Source: an uncultured Bacteroides sp. (GTDB lineage: Bacteria; Bacteroidota; Bacteroidia; Bacteroidales; Bacteroidaceae). From it: a DNA stretch of 64,000 nucleotides. Made by a program: the position numbers and the translations under genes. The notes beneath the pieces were generated by a model. The model had not been told where the DNA came from, made no database searches, and saw nothing but the letters and a program-made list of their open reading frames with translations. The stretch lies in assembly GCF_963666545.1 (NCBI RefSeq), contig NZ_OY762899.1, positions 3,038,001-3,102,000 on the forward strand. Direction: 5' to 3'. Below are positions 8,267 through 18,126 of the stretch, piece after piece. Within the stretch, counting starts at the first letter, position 1; the number at the start of each line of letters is the position of its first letter.

Positions 8267-9937
8267 ATGAAAAAGGCAATATTGTTTCTTTTAGCTACCT
8301 TCTGTTTTTTTTCCTCACACTGTGAAAGCAGAAATGATTCCATACTTAAGGCTTTAGATAAAACAATACGTGAGCGCTCTATTTATACAGAGCGCAAAGA
8401 AACTCGTATTCAGGACTATAAAGAGCTTTGCAGAAGCTTGTCTGATAAAGAACAGATTTACAGTGTTTTAGGGAAACTCTTTGACGAGTACCGCTATTTT
8501 AATACGGATTCGGCTTTTCATTATGCTACTCTGAAGCTCGAATTGGCAGGGAAACTTCACAATTTGGAACATTTGTCTGATGCGCGGATGAACATAGCCG
8601 ATATTATGAGCCTCACAGGAATGTATAAGGAGGCACTGGATATGATGGTATCTGTTCATTCTACACAACTACCCAGCTATTTGCGTCCTTATTATTATCA
8701 TCTATACCGGACTATGTATGGTCTGATGGCCGACTATGCTATTCGCGAAAAGGAAAAGATTCAATATAATAAAATAGTAGATACTTACAGAGATTCTTTA
8801 TTGATTATTAAACCGAAAGGAACCATTGAACATACGCTTATTGGTGTAGAGAAGCTGCTTACCAAAAAGAAGTACGATGAAGCTTTGCTCATTCTTAACG
8901 AAGCGAAGAGAAAAATAGATCCGGCAGACCATAATCTGGCCTTCCTCTCTTTTTCTCTGGCTCAAGTCTATAAGGGCAAAGGTGATAAAGAGAATATGAT
9001 GTGGAATCTGGCAGTTTCTTCTATCTCCGATTTGCAATCGGCCGTTAAGGAATATGTCTCTCTACGTGAACTGGCTTATGCTCTCTATGAATCAGGCGAT
9101 ATTGACAGGGCATATACCTATTTGAAGTGCTCTATGGAAGATGCCCGTAGCTGTAATGCTCGTCAGCGCACCATTGAGATAGGAGCAATATTTCCTATTA
9201 TAGACAAAGCCTATACCCAGAAAAACGAAAAGCAAAAGCATGAAATAGTATTGGGGCTATTGGGTATTAGTGTTCTGTCTGTTATTTTGCTGATAACCAT
9301 CTTCTTCTTATATAAGCAAATGAGGAAAGTGGCTGTGGCACGTCGTCATATAGGGGAAGTAAACATTGAACTGAGTAAACTGAATCAAGAACTGAAGGAC
9401 GTAAACAATAGGTTGCAAGATTCTAATAATCAGTTGAAGGAGACTAACCTTACTCTTTCGGAAACAAACTTTATCAAAGAGGAATACATTGGCAGATACA
9501 TGGATCAATGCTCCACCTATCTTGAGAAGATGGATGCTTATCGTCGTTCGCTTGGCAAAATAGCCTCTACGGGAAAGGTAGACGAACTATATAAGAGCAT
9601 TAAATCTACGCAGGTTATTGAAAATGAACTAAAAGAGTTCTATCTCAATTTTGACGATACGTTTCTACGCTTGTTCCCTAATTTTGTGGCAGACTTTAAT
9701 CATCTGCTTCTGGAGGGTGAACGTATTTATCCAAAAGCGAATGAACAACTGAATACGGAACTGCGTATCTATGCCCTGATACGTTTGGGCATTACGGATA
9801 GTGTGAAAATTGCGCAATTCCTTCGTTACTCTGTAACGACCATCTATAATTACCGAACCAAGGTTCGTAATAAAGCTGTCGGCGAACGTGATGAATTTGA
9901 AGACAAAGTAATGCAGATAGGGCGGCTGGCCGAATAG
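8267..9937 (+). CDS. DUF6377 membrane-bound transcriptional regulator of the alpha-glucan PUL
   Basis: A 556-residue protein of the architecture that DUF6377 regulators share. It has a signal peptide (residues 1-20), a helical TPR-like sensor region (about 30-315), one transmembrane helix (GLLGISVLSVILLITIFFLY, about 327-347), a coiled coil rich in NQEL/NNRL repeats (about 360-405) and a C-terminal DNA-binding region ending in a LuxR-like helix-turn-helix (LGITDSVKIAQFLRYSVTTIYNYR). The sensor region would lie in the periplasm and the helix-turn-helix in the cytoplasm. It stands directly upstream of susC in the same orientation, the place occupied by the SusR-like regulator in the known dextran locus of B. 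thetaiotaomicron. Inference: it senses an imported alpha-1,6-glucan oligosaccharide and activates the operon below. Confidence 0.82.
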   Translation: MKKAILFLLATFCFFSSHCESRNDSILKALDKTIRERSIYTERKETRIQDYKELCRSLSDKEQIYSVLGKLFDEYRYFNTDSAFHYATLKLELAGKLHNLEHLSDARMNIADIMSLTGMYKEALDMMVSVHSTQLPSYLRPYYYHLYRTMYGLMADYAIREKEKIQYNKIVDTYRDSLLIIKPKGTIEHTLIGVEKLLTKKKYDEALLILNEAKRKIDPADHNLAFLSFSLAQVYKGKGDKENMMWNLAVSSISDLQSAVKEYVSLRELAYALYESGDIDRAYTYLKCSMEDARSCNARQRTIEIGAIFPIIDKAYTQKNEKQKHEIVLGLLGISVLSVILLITIFFLYKQMRKVAVARRHIGEVNIELSKLNQELKDVNNRLQDSNNQLKETNLTLSETNFIKEEYIGRYMDQCSTYLEKMDAYRRSLGKIASTGKVDELYKSIKSTQVIENELKEFYLNFDDTFLRLFPNFVADFNHLLLEGERIYPKANEQLNTELRIYALIRLGITDSVKIAQFLRYSVTTIYNYRTKVRNKAVGERDEFEDKVMQIGRLAE

Positions 9938-9968
9938 ATTGTAGTACCCTCTTTTAATCGGACTCAGA

Positions 9969-10007
9969 AAAGCCTTAACTCTATAAAGTTGAGGCTTCTT
10001 TTGTTTT
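9969..10007 (+). terminator. Terminator between the regulator gene and susC
   Basis: Arms AAGCCTTAACT and AGTTGAGGCTT (one G-T pair) with a six-base loop, then CTTTTGTTTTT. It separates the regulator transcript from the PUL operon. Confidence 0.75.
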
Positions 10008-10154
10008 TAGCTGTCTTATAAAGGAATAAATCTACTACTTATTTTCACTCTTTACTTTTAATTATGTTGTTGATTATTAGCTGTTTATCCGATTTTATTT
10101 TGCTCAATTAACTACCTTTTTACTATATAGAAATAAAGGGTTGGTTAATGCCGC

Positions 10155-10162
10155 TAAATTTG
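10155..10162 (+). promoter_or_regulatory. Candidate -7 box of the dextran PUL operon
   Basis: TAAATTTG, about 70 bp before the susC ATG. The leader between them contains a small TCTCA/TGAGA inverted repeat. No clean -33 TTTG is present, which is usual for activator-dependent Bacteroides promoters. Confidence 0.42.
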
Positions 10163-10232
10163 CATAATCGATGTTCTCAGATGCAAATGGTGTGAGAAAC
10201 AAAAAAAATAACTTAACTTTAAATTGATGTAC

Positions 10233-13200
10233 ATGAAAAAGAGTTTTAGACTGAAAAGTTTTGAACATCGCTATCTATTAGTCTTAATAGGGCTGTTCGT
10301 ATCTCTTGGTGCATTTGCACAGCAAATTACAGTAAAAGGACTTGTAAAAGATGCCGCAGGTGAACCTATTATTGGTGCCAGCGTGATGCAAACAAAATCT
10401 ACAAATGGTACAATCACGAGTCTCAACGGAGATTTCACTCTTACTGTTCCGGCAAACACAACAATTACGGTTTCTTTTATTGGCTATTCCACACAGACTA
10501 TTCCGGTTGACGGTAAGAAGTCTATGGTAATTGTGTTAAAAGAAGACACAAAAGTATTGGATGAAGTGGTGGTTGTAGGTTATGGTACTATGAAGAAGAG
10601 TGACCTTACAGGGGCTGTCTCTTCTGTCGGCCAGAAGGATTTGAAAGATGCACCGGTGGCTAACCTCGGACAAGCGATTCAAGGTAAGGTTTCTGGTGTG
10701 CAGATTATTGATGCCGGTAAACCAGGCGATAATGTTACTATCAAAATCCGCGGATTAGGCACTATTAATAATAGTGATCCATTGGTGGTGATTGATGGCA
10801 TTCCTACTGATTTGGGACTTACTTCCCTAAACATGGCAGATATTGAGCGTCTGGATGTATTGAAGGATGCATCTGCTACCGCTATTTATGGTTCACGTGG
10901 TGCCAACGGTGTGGTAATGATTACCAGTAAACGTGGTCAGGAAGGTGCAGGTAAGGTTTCTGTTACGGCCAATTGGGCTGTGCAAAATGCAACAAGTGTG
11001 CCGAATATGCTGAATGCATCTCAATATGCCGCATTGAGCAATGAGATGTTGACAAATGGCGGGCGTAATACAAATCCTAATTGGGCAGATCCTACCACAT
11101 TGGGTGCAGGCACAGACTGGCTTGATGAATTGCTTCATGCAGGTGTGATGCAAAACTATTCGGTAAGTTATTCAGGTGGTTCGGAGAAGGCTCATTATTA
11201 TGTATCGGGTGGTTTTCTTAATCAATCAGGTACAGTCAGAAGCGTAAACTACCGTCGGTTTAACTTTCAGGCAAACAGTGATGCTCAGGTTAAAAAATGG
11301 CTGAAGTTTACTACCAATCTGGCTTTCAGCACAGATGTGAAAAAGGCTGGAACCTATAACATTGGAGATGCAATGAAAGCTTTGCCTACGCAAACTTTAA
11401 AAAATGAGGATGGAACATGGAGCGGGCCAGTGGGCAATTCAGAATGGTTCGGTAGCATCCGTAATCCGATAGGCACAACTTACCTGATGGATAATGAGAC
11501 AAAAGGATATAATTTTTTAGCTAATATTACAGGCGAAGTCTCTTTTACCAAATGGCTAAAACTGAAGAGTACTTTTGGCTACGATGCCAAATTCTGGTTC
11601 GAGGACAATTTTACACCGGCTTATGATTGGGAACCGTCTCCGATAGAAGAATCATCTCGCTATAAAAAAGATAGCAAAGCATTCACTTATTTATGGGATA
11701 ATTATTTTGTATTTGATCGCACTTTTGCTGAAAAACATCACTTGGAGTTAATGGCGGGCTCTTCTGCACAATGGAATGAAACGGATAATCTAAATGCTCA
11801 GGTGAATGGTTTCATGTTTGATAATGTTAAAGAGATGAGTAATGGTGAGAAGATGCATTCTATTGGAGGCACTTCCAGTGAATGGTCATTACTCTCATTC
11901 ATGGGTCGTCTGAACTATTCGTATAATAACCGCTATCTGCTTACTGCTACCATTCGTCGCGATGGCTCTTCACGCTTCGGTAAAAATAATCGTTGGGGTA
12001 CTTTTCCTTCTGTATCTGCCGCATGGCGCATGTCCGAAGAAGAGTGGTTCCCCAAAGAGAATTTCTTTATTAATGATCTGAAAGTTCGTGCGGGTTATGG
12101 TGTTACCGGTAATCAAGAGATTGGTAACTATGGCTATGTGGCTACTTACAATACTGGTGTATATCCTTTTGGCACTACCAGTACGGATGCTACCGCACTG
12201 GTCTCTACTACACTTTCTAATCCCAATATTCATTGGGAAGAGGTGGCACAAGCCAATATCGGAGTAGACTTGGCCCTTTTCAATTCACGCGTTAATCTCT
12301 CATTGGATGCATATGTAAAGAATACATCGGATATGTTAGTGAAGGCATCTATTCCTATCACTTCCGGTTACGAAGATACTACAACTACTTATACCAATGC
12401 CGGTAAGGTGCGCAACAAAGGATTCGAAACGTCATTAAGAACATTGAACTTGCAAGGCCCGTTGTACTGGGAAACTACAATCACGGCTACTTATAACAAA
12501 AATGAGATTCGTGATTTGAATAGCGAAACGCCTATGTATATTAATCAGTATAACAATTCATATCTCACTATGCTGAAGGCTGGTTATCCTATTAACGTAT
12601 TCTATGGTTATGTAACCGATGGCATCTTTCAGAATGCCGATGAGGTGGCTAAACATTCTACTCAGGTAGGCGCTGCGCCTGGTGATATTCGTTTCAGAGA
12701 TTTGAATAATGATGGTGTTATTAGTGATAATGACCGTACGGTCATTGGTAATCCAAATCCGAATTGGTTCTTCTCGATGAATAATAGACTTACTTATAAA
12801 GGATTTGAACTCTCTGTCTTCTTACAAGGTGTGTCAGGTAATGATATTTATAATGTGAATAATATCGATAATGAAGGCATGGGGGCTGCTTATAATCAAA
12901 CGACGGCAACTTTGAATCGCTGGACGGGTGAGGGAACAAGTAACTCTATGCCGCGTGCCGTATGGGGCGATCCAAATCAAAACTGCCGTGTATCTAACCG
13001 CTTTGTTGAAGATGGCTCCTATCTGAGAATTAAGAATATAACACTTGGTTATACATTGCCTAAACAGTGGCTGCAGAAAATTCAGTTGGACAATGCACGT
13101 ATTTATTTCTCTTGTGAGAATGTTGCTACAATAACCAGCTATTCGGGATTTGATCCGGAAGTAGCTGTAAATGGCATTGACAGTAATCGCTACCCTATAT

Positions 13201-13238
13201 CACGTACTTATAGCGTAGGAGTTAACTTTAATTTTTAA
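10233..13238 (+). CDS. SusC-like TonB-dependent receptor (alpha-glucan PUL)
   Basis: Outer-membrane transporter that imports oligosaccharides with its SusD partner, powered by TonB. The signal peptide ends at GAFAQQ; a carboxypeptidase-D-like regulatory domain follows (about residues 30-115), then the DEVVVVGYG TonB-box region, the plug domain (GVQIIDAGKPGDNVTIKIRG, ASATAIYGSRGANGVVMITSKRG) and a beta-barrel ending in the aromatic SVGVNFNF. The frame extends to a TTG nine bases upstream; the ATG that begins MKKSFRLK was chosen because it starts a standard signal peptide. First gene of a six-gene operon with gaps of only 13-72 bp. Confidence 0.92.
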   Translation: MKKSFRLKSFEHRYLLVLIGLFVSLGAFAQQITVKGLVKDAAGEPIIGASVMQTKSTNGTITSLNGDFTLTVPANTTITVSFIGYSTQTIPVDGKKSMVIVLKEDTKVLDEVVVVGYGTMKKSDLTGAVSSVGQKDLKDAPVANLGQAIQGKVSGVQIIDAGKPGDNVTIKIRGLGTINNSDPLVVIDGIPTDLGLTSLNMADIERLDVLKDASATAIYGSRGANGVVMITSKRGQEGAGKVSVTANWAVQNATSVPNMLNASQYAALSNEMLTNGGRNTNPNWADPTTLGAGTDWLDELLHAGVMQNYSVSYSGGSEKAHYYVSGGFLNQSGTVRSVNYRRFNFQANSDAQVKKWLKFTTNLAFSTDVKKAGTYNIGDAMKALPTQTLKNEDGTWSGPVGNSEWFGSIRNPIGTTYLMDNETKGYNFLANITGEVSFTKWLKLKSTFGYDAKFWFEDNFTPAYDWEPSPIEESSRYKKDSKAFTYLWDNYFVFDRTFAEKHHLELMAGSSAQWNETDNLNAQVNGFMFDNVKEMSNGEKMHSIGGTSSEWSLLSFMGRLNYSYNNRYLLTATIRRDGSSRFGKNNRWGTFPSVSAAWRMSEEEWFPKENFFINDLKVRAGYGVTGNQEIGNYGYVATYNTGVYPFGTTSTDATALVSTTLSNPNIHWEEVAQANIGVDLALFNSRVNLSLDAYVKNTSDMLVKASIPITSGYEDTTTTYTNAGKVRNKGFETSLRTLNLQGPLYWETTITATYNKNEIRDLNSETPMYINQYNNSYLTMLKAGYPINVFYGYVTDGIFQNADEVAKHSTQVGAAPGDIRFRDLNNDGVISDNDRTVIGNPNPNWFFSMNNRLTYKGFELSVFLQGVSGNDIYNVNNIDNEGMGAAYNQTTATLNRWTGEGTSNSMPRAVWGDPNQNCRVSNRFVEDGSYLRIKNITLGYTLPKQWLQKIQLDNARIYFSCENVATITSYSGFDPEVAVNGIDSNRYPISRTYSVGVNFNF

Positions 13239-13251
13239 TAAGAAGGATAAT

Positions 13252-14742
13252 ATGAAAAAAATATCAAATATACTATTGATGCTGGCACTTGTAACTTTGG
13301 CATCATGCAGCGATTTTCTGGATAAAGCTCCTACTGATGCTGTAGATCCGGAATCGGAAGTAACGGATGGAGTGGCTGAGGCGTTGACTACGGCCTGTTA
13401 TAAATCTCTTCAATCGTCTAACTTATATAATCAACGTATCTGGTGTCTTGATATTATTGCAGGAAACAGCGAAGTTGGTGCCGGGGGTGGCACAGATGGT
13501 CTGGAAACTGTTCAGGCATCTAATTTTACTGCTTTGAGTGATAATGGATATGCACTCTATGTATGGCGCTCTCCATGGGTAGGCATCGGACGCTGCAATA
13601 TTGTTCTCAACAATCTGCCCGGCGCTAACGTAACAGAAAGTCTTAAGAATCGTTGCATGGGTGAGGCTTACTTCCTGCGTGCTCACTATTATTATATTCT
13701 GGTTCGTCTATATGGTGGTGTGCCTTTGAGGCTGAAACCTTATGTAGCGGGTGAATCTACTGCCATCGCGCGTAATACAAAGGATGAGGTGTATGCACAG
13801 ATTATTTCCGATTGTAAGAATGCCATTGAATTGCTTCCGGCTAAGAGTGAATATGCTGCAGAAGATAAAGGACGCGCCTGCAAGGATGCTGCATTGACTA
13901 TGCTTGCCGATATTTACCTCACTTTGGCTCCCGATAATGCTAATTATTATAGTGAGGTGGTTAAGCTGTGCGATGAGGTTACTGCATTGGGCTACGATTT
14001 ATCTACATGCAACTATGCTGATAATTTTAATCCGATAAAAAACAATCAGGCGGAATCTATTTTTGAGGTTCAGTATTCAGGTAATACTAAATTTGATTTT
14101 TGGGGAGCCGATACTCAGTCGTCATGGCGGTCTACTTTTATGGGACCTCGTAATTCAGGAATGGTGGCTGGTGCTTATGGATGGAACCAACCTACCCAAG
14201 AATTTGTGGATCAGTATGAAGAGGGCGATAAGCGTAAAGATGTGACTATTCTTTATGATGGTTGCAAACCTTTTAATAGCATAGAATATAAGAAAACGTG
14301 GTCGTATACCGGATATAATGTGCGTAAGTTCCTTGTATCTAAGGATATTGCTAAAGAATCGGTGAACGATCCTGCCAACTTTGTTGTCTATCGCTATGCC
14401 GATGTATTGTTGAAGAAAGCAGAAGCGTTGAATGAACAGGGGTTGACTTCACAAGCTGCCGCACCGTTGAATATTGTACGTAAACGTGCCGGATTAGCGG
14501 ATGTTCAAACTACTTTGTCGAAAGAGGATATGCGCGAAAAAATTATTCATGAGCGCAGAATGGAACTGGCTTTTGAGGGACATCGCTGGTTTGATATGGT
14601 TCGTATCAACAAGGGTGAGTATGCGCTTTCATTCCTAAAATCAATAGGAAAAAGCAATGTAACAAAAGAACGTCTTCTGTTGCCTATTCCGCAAACAGAG
14701 ATGGACTCAAATACACTGATGACACAGAATCCAGGTTATTAA
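13252..14742 (+). CDS. SusD-like outer-membrane binding lipoprotein (RagB/SusD family)
   Basis: Surface lid protein that binds glycan and caps the SusC barrel. Lipoprotein signal MKKISNILLMLALVTLASC with Cys19, N-terminal SusD-like domain (EALTTACYKSLQSSNLYNQ, FLRAHYYYILVRLYGGVPL) with TPR-type helices, and the C-terminal RagB/SusD signature (IIHERRMELAFEGHRWFDMVR) followed by LLPIPQTEMDSN near the end. The 496-residue length is usual. It follows the SusC gene by 13 bp, the conserved susC-susD order. Confidence 0.93.
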   Translation: MKKISNILLMLALVTLASCSDFLDKAPTDAVDPESEVTDGVAEALTTACYKSLQSSNLYNQRIWCLDIIAGNSEVGAGGGTDGLETVQASNFTALSDNGYALYVWRSPWVGIGRCNIVLNNLPGANVTESLKNRCMGEAYFLRAHYYYILVRLYGGVPLRLKPYVAGESTAIARNTKDEVYAQIISDCKNAIELLPAKSEYAAEDKGRACKDAALTMLADIYLTLAPDNANYYSEVVKLCDEVTALGYDLSTCNYADNFNPIKNNQAESIFEVQYSGNTKFDFWGADTQSSWRSTFMGPRNSGMVAGAYGWNQPTQEFVDQYEEGDKRKDVTILYDGCKPFNSIEYKKTWSYTGYNVRKFLVSKDIAKESVNDPANFVVYRYADVLLKKAEALNEQGLTSQAAAPLNIVRKRAGLADVQTTLSKEDMREKIIHERRMELAFEGHRWFDMVRINKGEYALSFLKSIGKSNVTKERLLLPIPQTEMDSNTLMTQNPGY

Positions 14743-14764
14743 CAGACTAATACTAGCAAGAATT

Positions 14765-16261
14765 ATGAAAAAGAATATATATGAAATACTTTTCTTCCTC
14801 ACAGGCTGTATGTTTTTGACTGCTTGTGCCGAGGATTATGCTGAACTGGATAAAGGAAGCAATGTGCTTACTCTTACAGCAAGCACACAGACGCTGGTAC
14901 TGAATGAAATCAATCATGCAGATGATGCACTTACTCTAAAGTGGACTACCGGAACAAATTACGGAACCGGGAATAAAATTACTTATAAGCTGGAGGTAGC
15001 AAAGGCGGGAACCAATTTTGCCAATGCGTATTCTGAAAGTTTGGGTAGTGGCGTTTATGAATGGACAAAGACCGTAGAAGAGTTGAATATCTTACTGAGT
15101 GATAAGCTGGACATTGTAACCGGAACGAAGGCAGATCTTGAAGCGCGTATTACCGCTTCTGTGGTGGATGCAGAAGAAACATCAACACAGACTTCATCGA
15201 CCTCATTTTCTGTTACCAGTTACAAGCCTGTAACTACTACGCTTTATCTGATTGGCGATGCAACACCTACGGCTTGGAGCGTTTTCGAACCAACAGAAAT
15301 GGAACGCTCTGAAACAGGTGTTTTTACATGGACAGGTAAGTTAACCGTTGGTAACTTAAAGTTTATCACAACGAAGGGTGAACTCCTTCCGTCATACAAT
15401 AAAGCTGAGTCTGCCGATGGATTGAAACTCGTCTATCGTTCATCCGATTCTGGTCCTGACGGACAGTTCACAATAACCAAAGATGCAATATACCTTGTAA
15501 CGGCTGATTTGCTCAATTTAACGCTTACCGTGACCGAAACAGATGGAAGTGCCGTACGTTTTGAAAAGGTGTACTTCGTTGGTTCTTTCACTAACTGGGC
15601 ATTTATGCAAATGGTAAAAGATCCGCTGCGCATAAATCTATTCCACTATGGCGACGTGTTTGAGTGGAATAATGGCGGTGAGTTTAAATTTGGTACAGCC
15701 GAGGGTTGGGCCGATATGTTATTTGCCGGTGAAGCCAATGCTCCTTATACAAGTACATCTGTAGTTTATAATAGTAAGGATGATAACAAATGGCTTATGA
15801 AAGAGTCTGAGTGTGGCAAGGCATACAAGATAGCACTTGATGTGACGAAGAATAAAGAAAAGATGCTGATGAAACCATTTACTCCTTATACAGGTCTCTA
15901 TCTGGTAGGTAGTGCATCTCCTTCCGCCTGGGATTTAGCCAATGCGACAGCTATGGAAGCAACTTCCAGTCCGTATGAGTTTACATGGAGAGGATTATTA
16001 AGTGTTGGTGAGCTAAAAATATCATGTGATAAAAAAACAGATTGGAGTGGTGCTTGGTTTATGCCCGATACAAAAGACAAAGCACCTACCGGAACAACCG
16101 AAAACATGCTGTTTGTTGATAAATCGAGCACTGATTTCAAAGCTCTGTATCCGGACGTCAATTTGGGTGATGTGGATATGAAATGGAAAATAGCTGTAGC
16201 GGGCACATACGTAATTACTGCAAATCAGTTGAAGGAGACTATTTCAATAGTGAAGCAATAG
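14765..16261 (+). CDS. SusE/SusF-like surface glycan-binding lipoprotein
   Basis: Lipoprotein with signal peptide ending LTAC (Cys21). An N-terminal SusE-like domain (about residues 25-150, with LKWTTGTNYGTGNKITYKLE) is followed by three repeated beta-sandwich modules of the SusE/SusF starch-binding type. Each starts with a variant of LYLIGDATPTAW / VYFVGSFTNW / LYLVGSASPSAW (about 158-260, 268-375, 383-498). The conserved Trp residues in these starts are typical sugar-stacking positions. Expected to sit on the cell surface and hold dextran or related alpha-glucan chains near the SusCD transporter. No catalytic residues are recognisable. Position after susD matches susE in known alpha-glucan loci. 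Confidence 0.87.
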   Translation: MKKNIYEILFFLTGCMFLTACAEDYAELDKGSNVLTLTASTQTLVLNEINHADDALTLKWTTGTNYGTGNKITYKLEVAKAGTNFANAYSESLGSGVYEWTKTVEELNILLSDKLDIVTGTKADLEARITASVVDAEETSTQTSSTSFSVTSYKPVTTTLYLIGDATPTAWSVFEPTEMERSETGVFTWTGKLTVGNLKFITTKGELLPSYNKAESADGLKLVYRSSDSGPDGQFTITKDAIYLVTADLLNLTLTVTETDGSAVRFEKVYFVGSFTNWAFMQMVKDPLRINLFHYGDVFEWNNGGEFKFGTAEGWADMLFAGEANAPYTSTSVVYNSKDDNKWLMKESECGKAYKIALDVTKNKEKMLMKPFTPYTGLYLVGSASPSAWDLANATAMEATSSPYEFTWRGLLSVGELKISCDKKTDWSGAWFMPDTKDKAPTGTTENMLFVDKSSTDFKALYPDVNLGDVDMKWKIAVAGTYVITANQLKETISIVKQ

Positions 16262-16278
16262 GTAGAGTTAAATAAATG

Positions 16279-16313
16279 AGAGCGACGGCGGATACTTGTC
16301 AGTCGGTCGCTCT
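16279..16313 (+). other. Intra-operon hairpin between the susE-like and GH66 genes
   Basis: AGAGCGAC and GTCGCTCT form a perfect 8-bp stem with a 19-nt loop, in the longest gap of the operon (72 bp), with no T tract after it. Possibly an RNA processing or stability element that sets different levels for the binding proteins and the enzymes. Confidence 0.5.
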
Positions 16314-16333
16314 TCATCTTAAAAGATAGGATA

Positions 16334-18112
16334 ATGGGCAGATTTATATATGTATTTATTACGATGTTATTTTTCACGTCTTGTAGCAAAGGCGAAGAAC
16401 CCGGACAAGGTGGCGGAGAATCAGGCGGTGTTACCAAAGTGACTACTGTCAAATCGAGTCTGGCTGTGGATATTTCTACTGATAAAGCTTGCTATAAGCC
16501 GGGAGAGGCGATTTTGTTCACTGCCGATAATGTACCAGCGGGCACGAAAGTCCGTTACCGACATCTGACAACGGTGATTGAAGAGAAAAGTCTGAGATCG
16601 GTAACATGGACATGGAGTGCTCCGTCGAATGATTTTACGGGATATATGGTGGATCTGTACCAGACAGAATCTGACGGAACGGAGGTGATTCTTGGCTCTG
16701 TTGCCATAGATGTTTCCAGTGATTGGACACGTTTTCCCCGATACGGATTCGTGGCTACTTTTGGTCAGGATAAAACAGAGGAGGTAACGCGCGAAGAGAT
16801 GGCTTACCTGAACAGGCATCACATCAACGGAGTGCAGTTTCAAGACTGGCATAATAAGCATCACTGGCCTTTGGGTGGTACAAGAGAGAAGTTGGATGAT
16901 ACATATACCGATATTGCCAATCGTACTATTTACACAAGTGCTGTGAAGAACTACATTAAGGCTCAGCATGAGTTTGGCATGAAGTCTATGTTTTACAATT
17001 TATGTTTCGGAGCTCTAAGCGATGCGGCTGCCGATGGAGTGAAGGAGGAATGGTATCTTTTTAAAGGTGCTTCACATACTTCCAAAGATAGTCATGATCT
17101 GCCAAGTAGCTGGAAGAGCGATATCTATCTGGTGAATCCGGCTAATGCGGAGTGGCAAAAGTATATGGCTCAGCGCAATGATGATGTATATACTAATCTT
17201 GATTTCGATGGTTATCAGATAGATCAGTTAGGACAACGAGGCACTCTGTATGATTATAGTGGTGCGGCTGTGAATCTGCTGAAAGGATATGCTTCGTTTA
17301 TTGAAGCGATGAAGGCTGCGCATCCTGATAAGCGATTGGTGATGAATGCGGTTAGCAGTTATGGGGCTAAACAAATAGCAGAAACAGGGAAGATTGATTT
17401 TCTTTATAATGAGGTTTGGAATGATGAGGCTGACTTTGATCATCTGAGAACAATTATCAAGGCAAATAATGTGTATGGGAGTGATAAATTGAAAACGGTT
17501 TTTGCTGCGTACATGAATTATAATATTGCCGATTCCAAGGGGATATTTAATACTCCGGGGATATTGCTTACCGATGCGGTGATGTTTGCTTTGGGTGGTT
17601 CGCACCTAGAACTTGGTGGTGACCACATGCTGTGCAAAGAGTATTTTCCGAACAGTAACTTATCAATGAACATAGCTCTGAAAACAGCAATGACGCATTA
17701 TTATGATTTTATGACGGCTTATGAGAATCTGCTCAGAGACGGTGGCAGTGAAAACGTAGTGAATTTGAGCACGACAAATGCAAAGGTGAAACTTTCTGTT
17801 TGGCCTCCAAAGGTTGGATATGTTACCGCTTTATCAAAGGTAGTGGATAATAGACAAGTGATTCACCTAATTAACTTTTCTCAGGCAAACAATGTGAGTT
17901 GGCGGGATTTGAACGGCGATATGCCTGAACCGAATCTGCTTTCGGCACTTCCTTTGCAATTGAATTCAACTGCTAAAGTGAACAAAATATGGGTGGCTTC
18001 GCCCGATGTACATGGTGGTGTGCCACAGGAACTGGCTTTTGTACAGAAAGACGGGACGGTTTCGTTTGTGCTGCCTTCGCTGAAATATTGGTCAATGGTG
18101 GTGTTTGAATAA
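16334..18112 (+). CDS. GH66 endodextranase, surface lipoprotein
   Basis: Endo-cleaves alpha-1,6-linked glucan. The lipoprotein signal MGRFIYVFITMLFFTSC (Cys17) is followed by a Gly/Glu-rich linker, which in Bacteroides marks surface export. An N-terminal Ig-like beta domain (about residues 45-135) precedes the catalytic barrel. FDGYQIDQLG contains the likely nucleophile Asp297, in the place of Asp385 of the Streptococcus mutans dextranase. LYNEVW contains the likely acid/base Glu360. A C-terminal beta domain completes the family layout. GH66 also includes cycloisomaltooligosaccharide glucanotransferases, but those carry a large CBM35 insertion that is not seen here, so a hydrolase is more likely. 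The gene fixes the substrate of the locus as dextran or a related alpha-1,6-glucan. Confidence 0.9.
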   Translation: MGRFIYVFITMLFFTSCSKGEEPGQGGGESGGVTKVTTVKSSLAVDISTDKACYKPGEAILFTADNVPAGTKVRYRHLTTVIEEKSLRSVTWTWSAPSNDFTGYMVDLYQTESDGTEVILGSVAIDVSSDWTRFPRYGFVATFGQDKTEEVTREEMAYLNRHHINGVQFQDWHNKHHWPLGGTREKLDDTYTDIANRTIYTSAVKNYIKAQHEFGMKSMFYNLCFGALSDAAADGVKEEWYLFKGASHTSKDSHDLPSSWKSDIYLVNPANAEWQKYMAQRNDDVYTNLDFDGYQIDQLGQRGTLYDYSGAAVNLLKGYASFIEAMKAAHPDKRLVMNAVSSYGAKQIAETGKIDFLYNEVWNDEADFDHLRTIIKANNVYGSDKLKTVFAAYMNYNIADSKGIFNTPGILLTDAVMFALGGSHLELGGDHMLCKEYFPNSNLSMNIALKTAMTHYYDFMTAYENLLRDGGSENVVNLSTTNAKVKLSVWPPKVGYVTALSKVVDNRQVIHLINFSQANNVSWRDLNGDMPEPNLLSALPLQLNSTAKVNKIWVASPDVHGGVPQELAFVQKDGTVSFVLPSLKYWSMVVFE

Positions 18113-18126
18113 TAAAAAAGATTGGA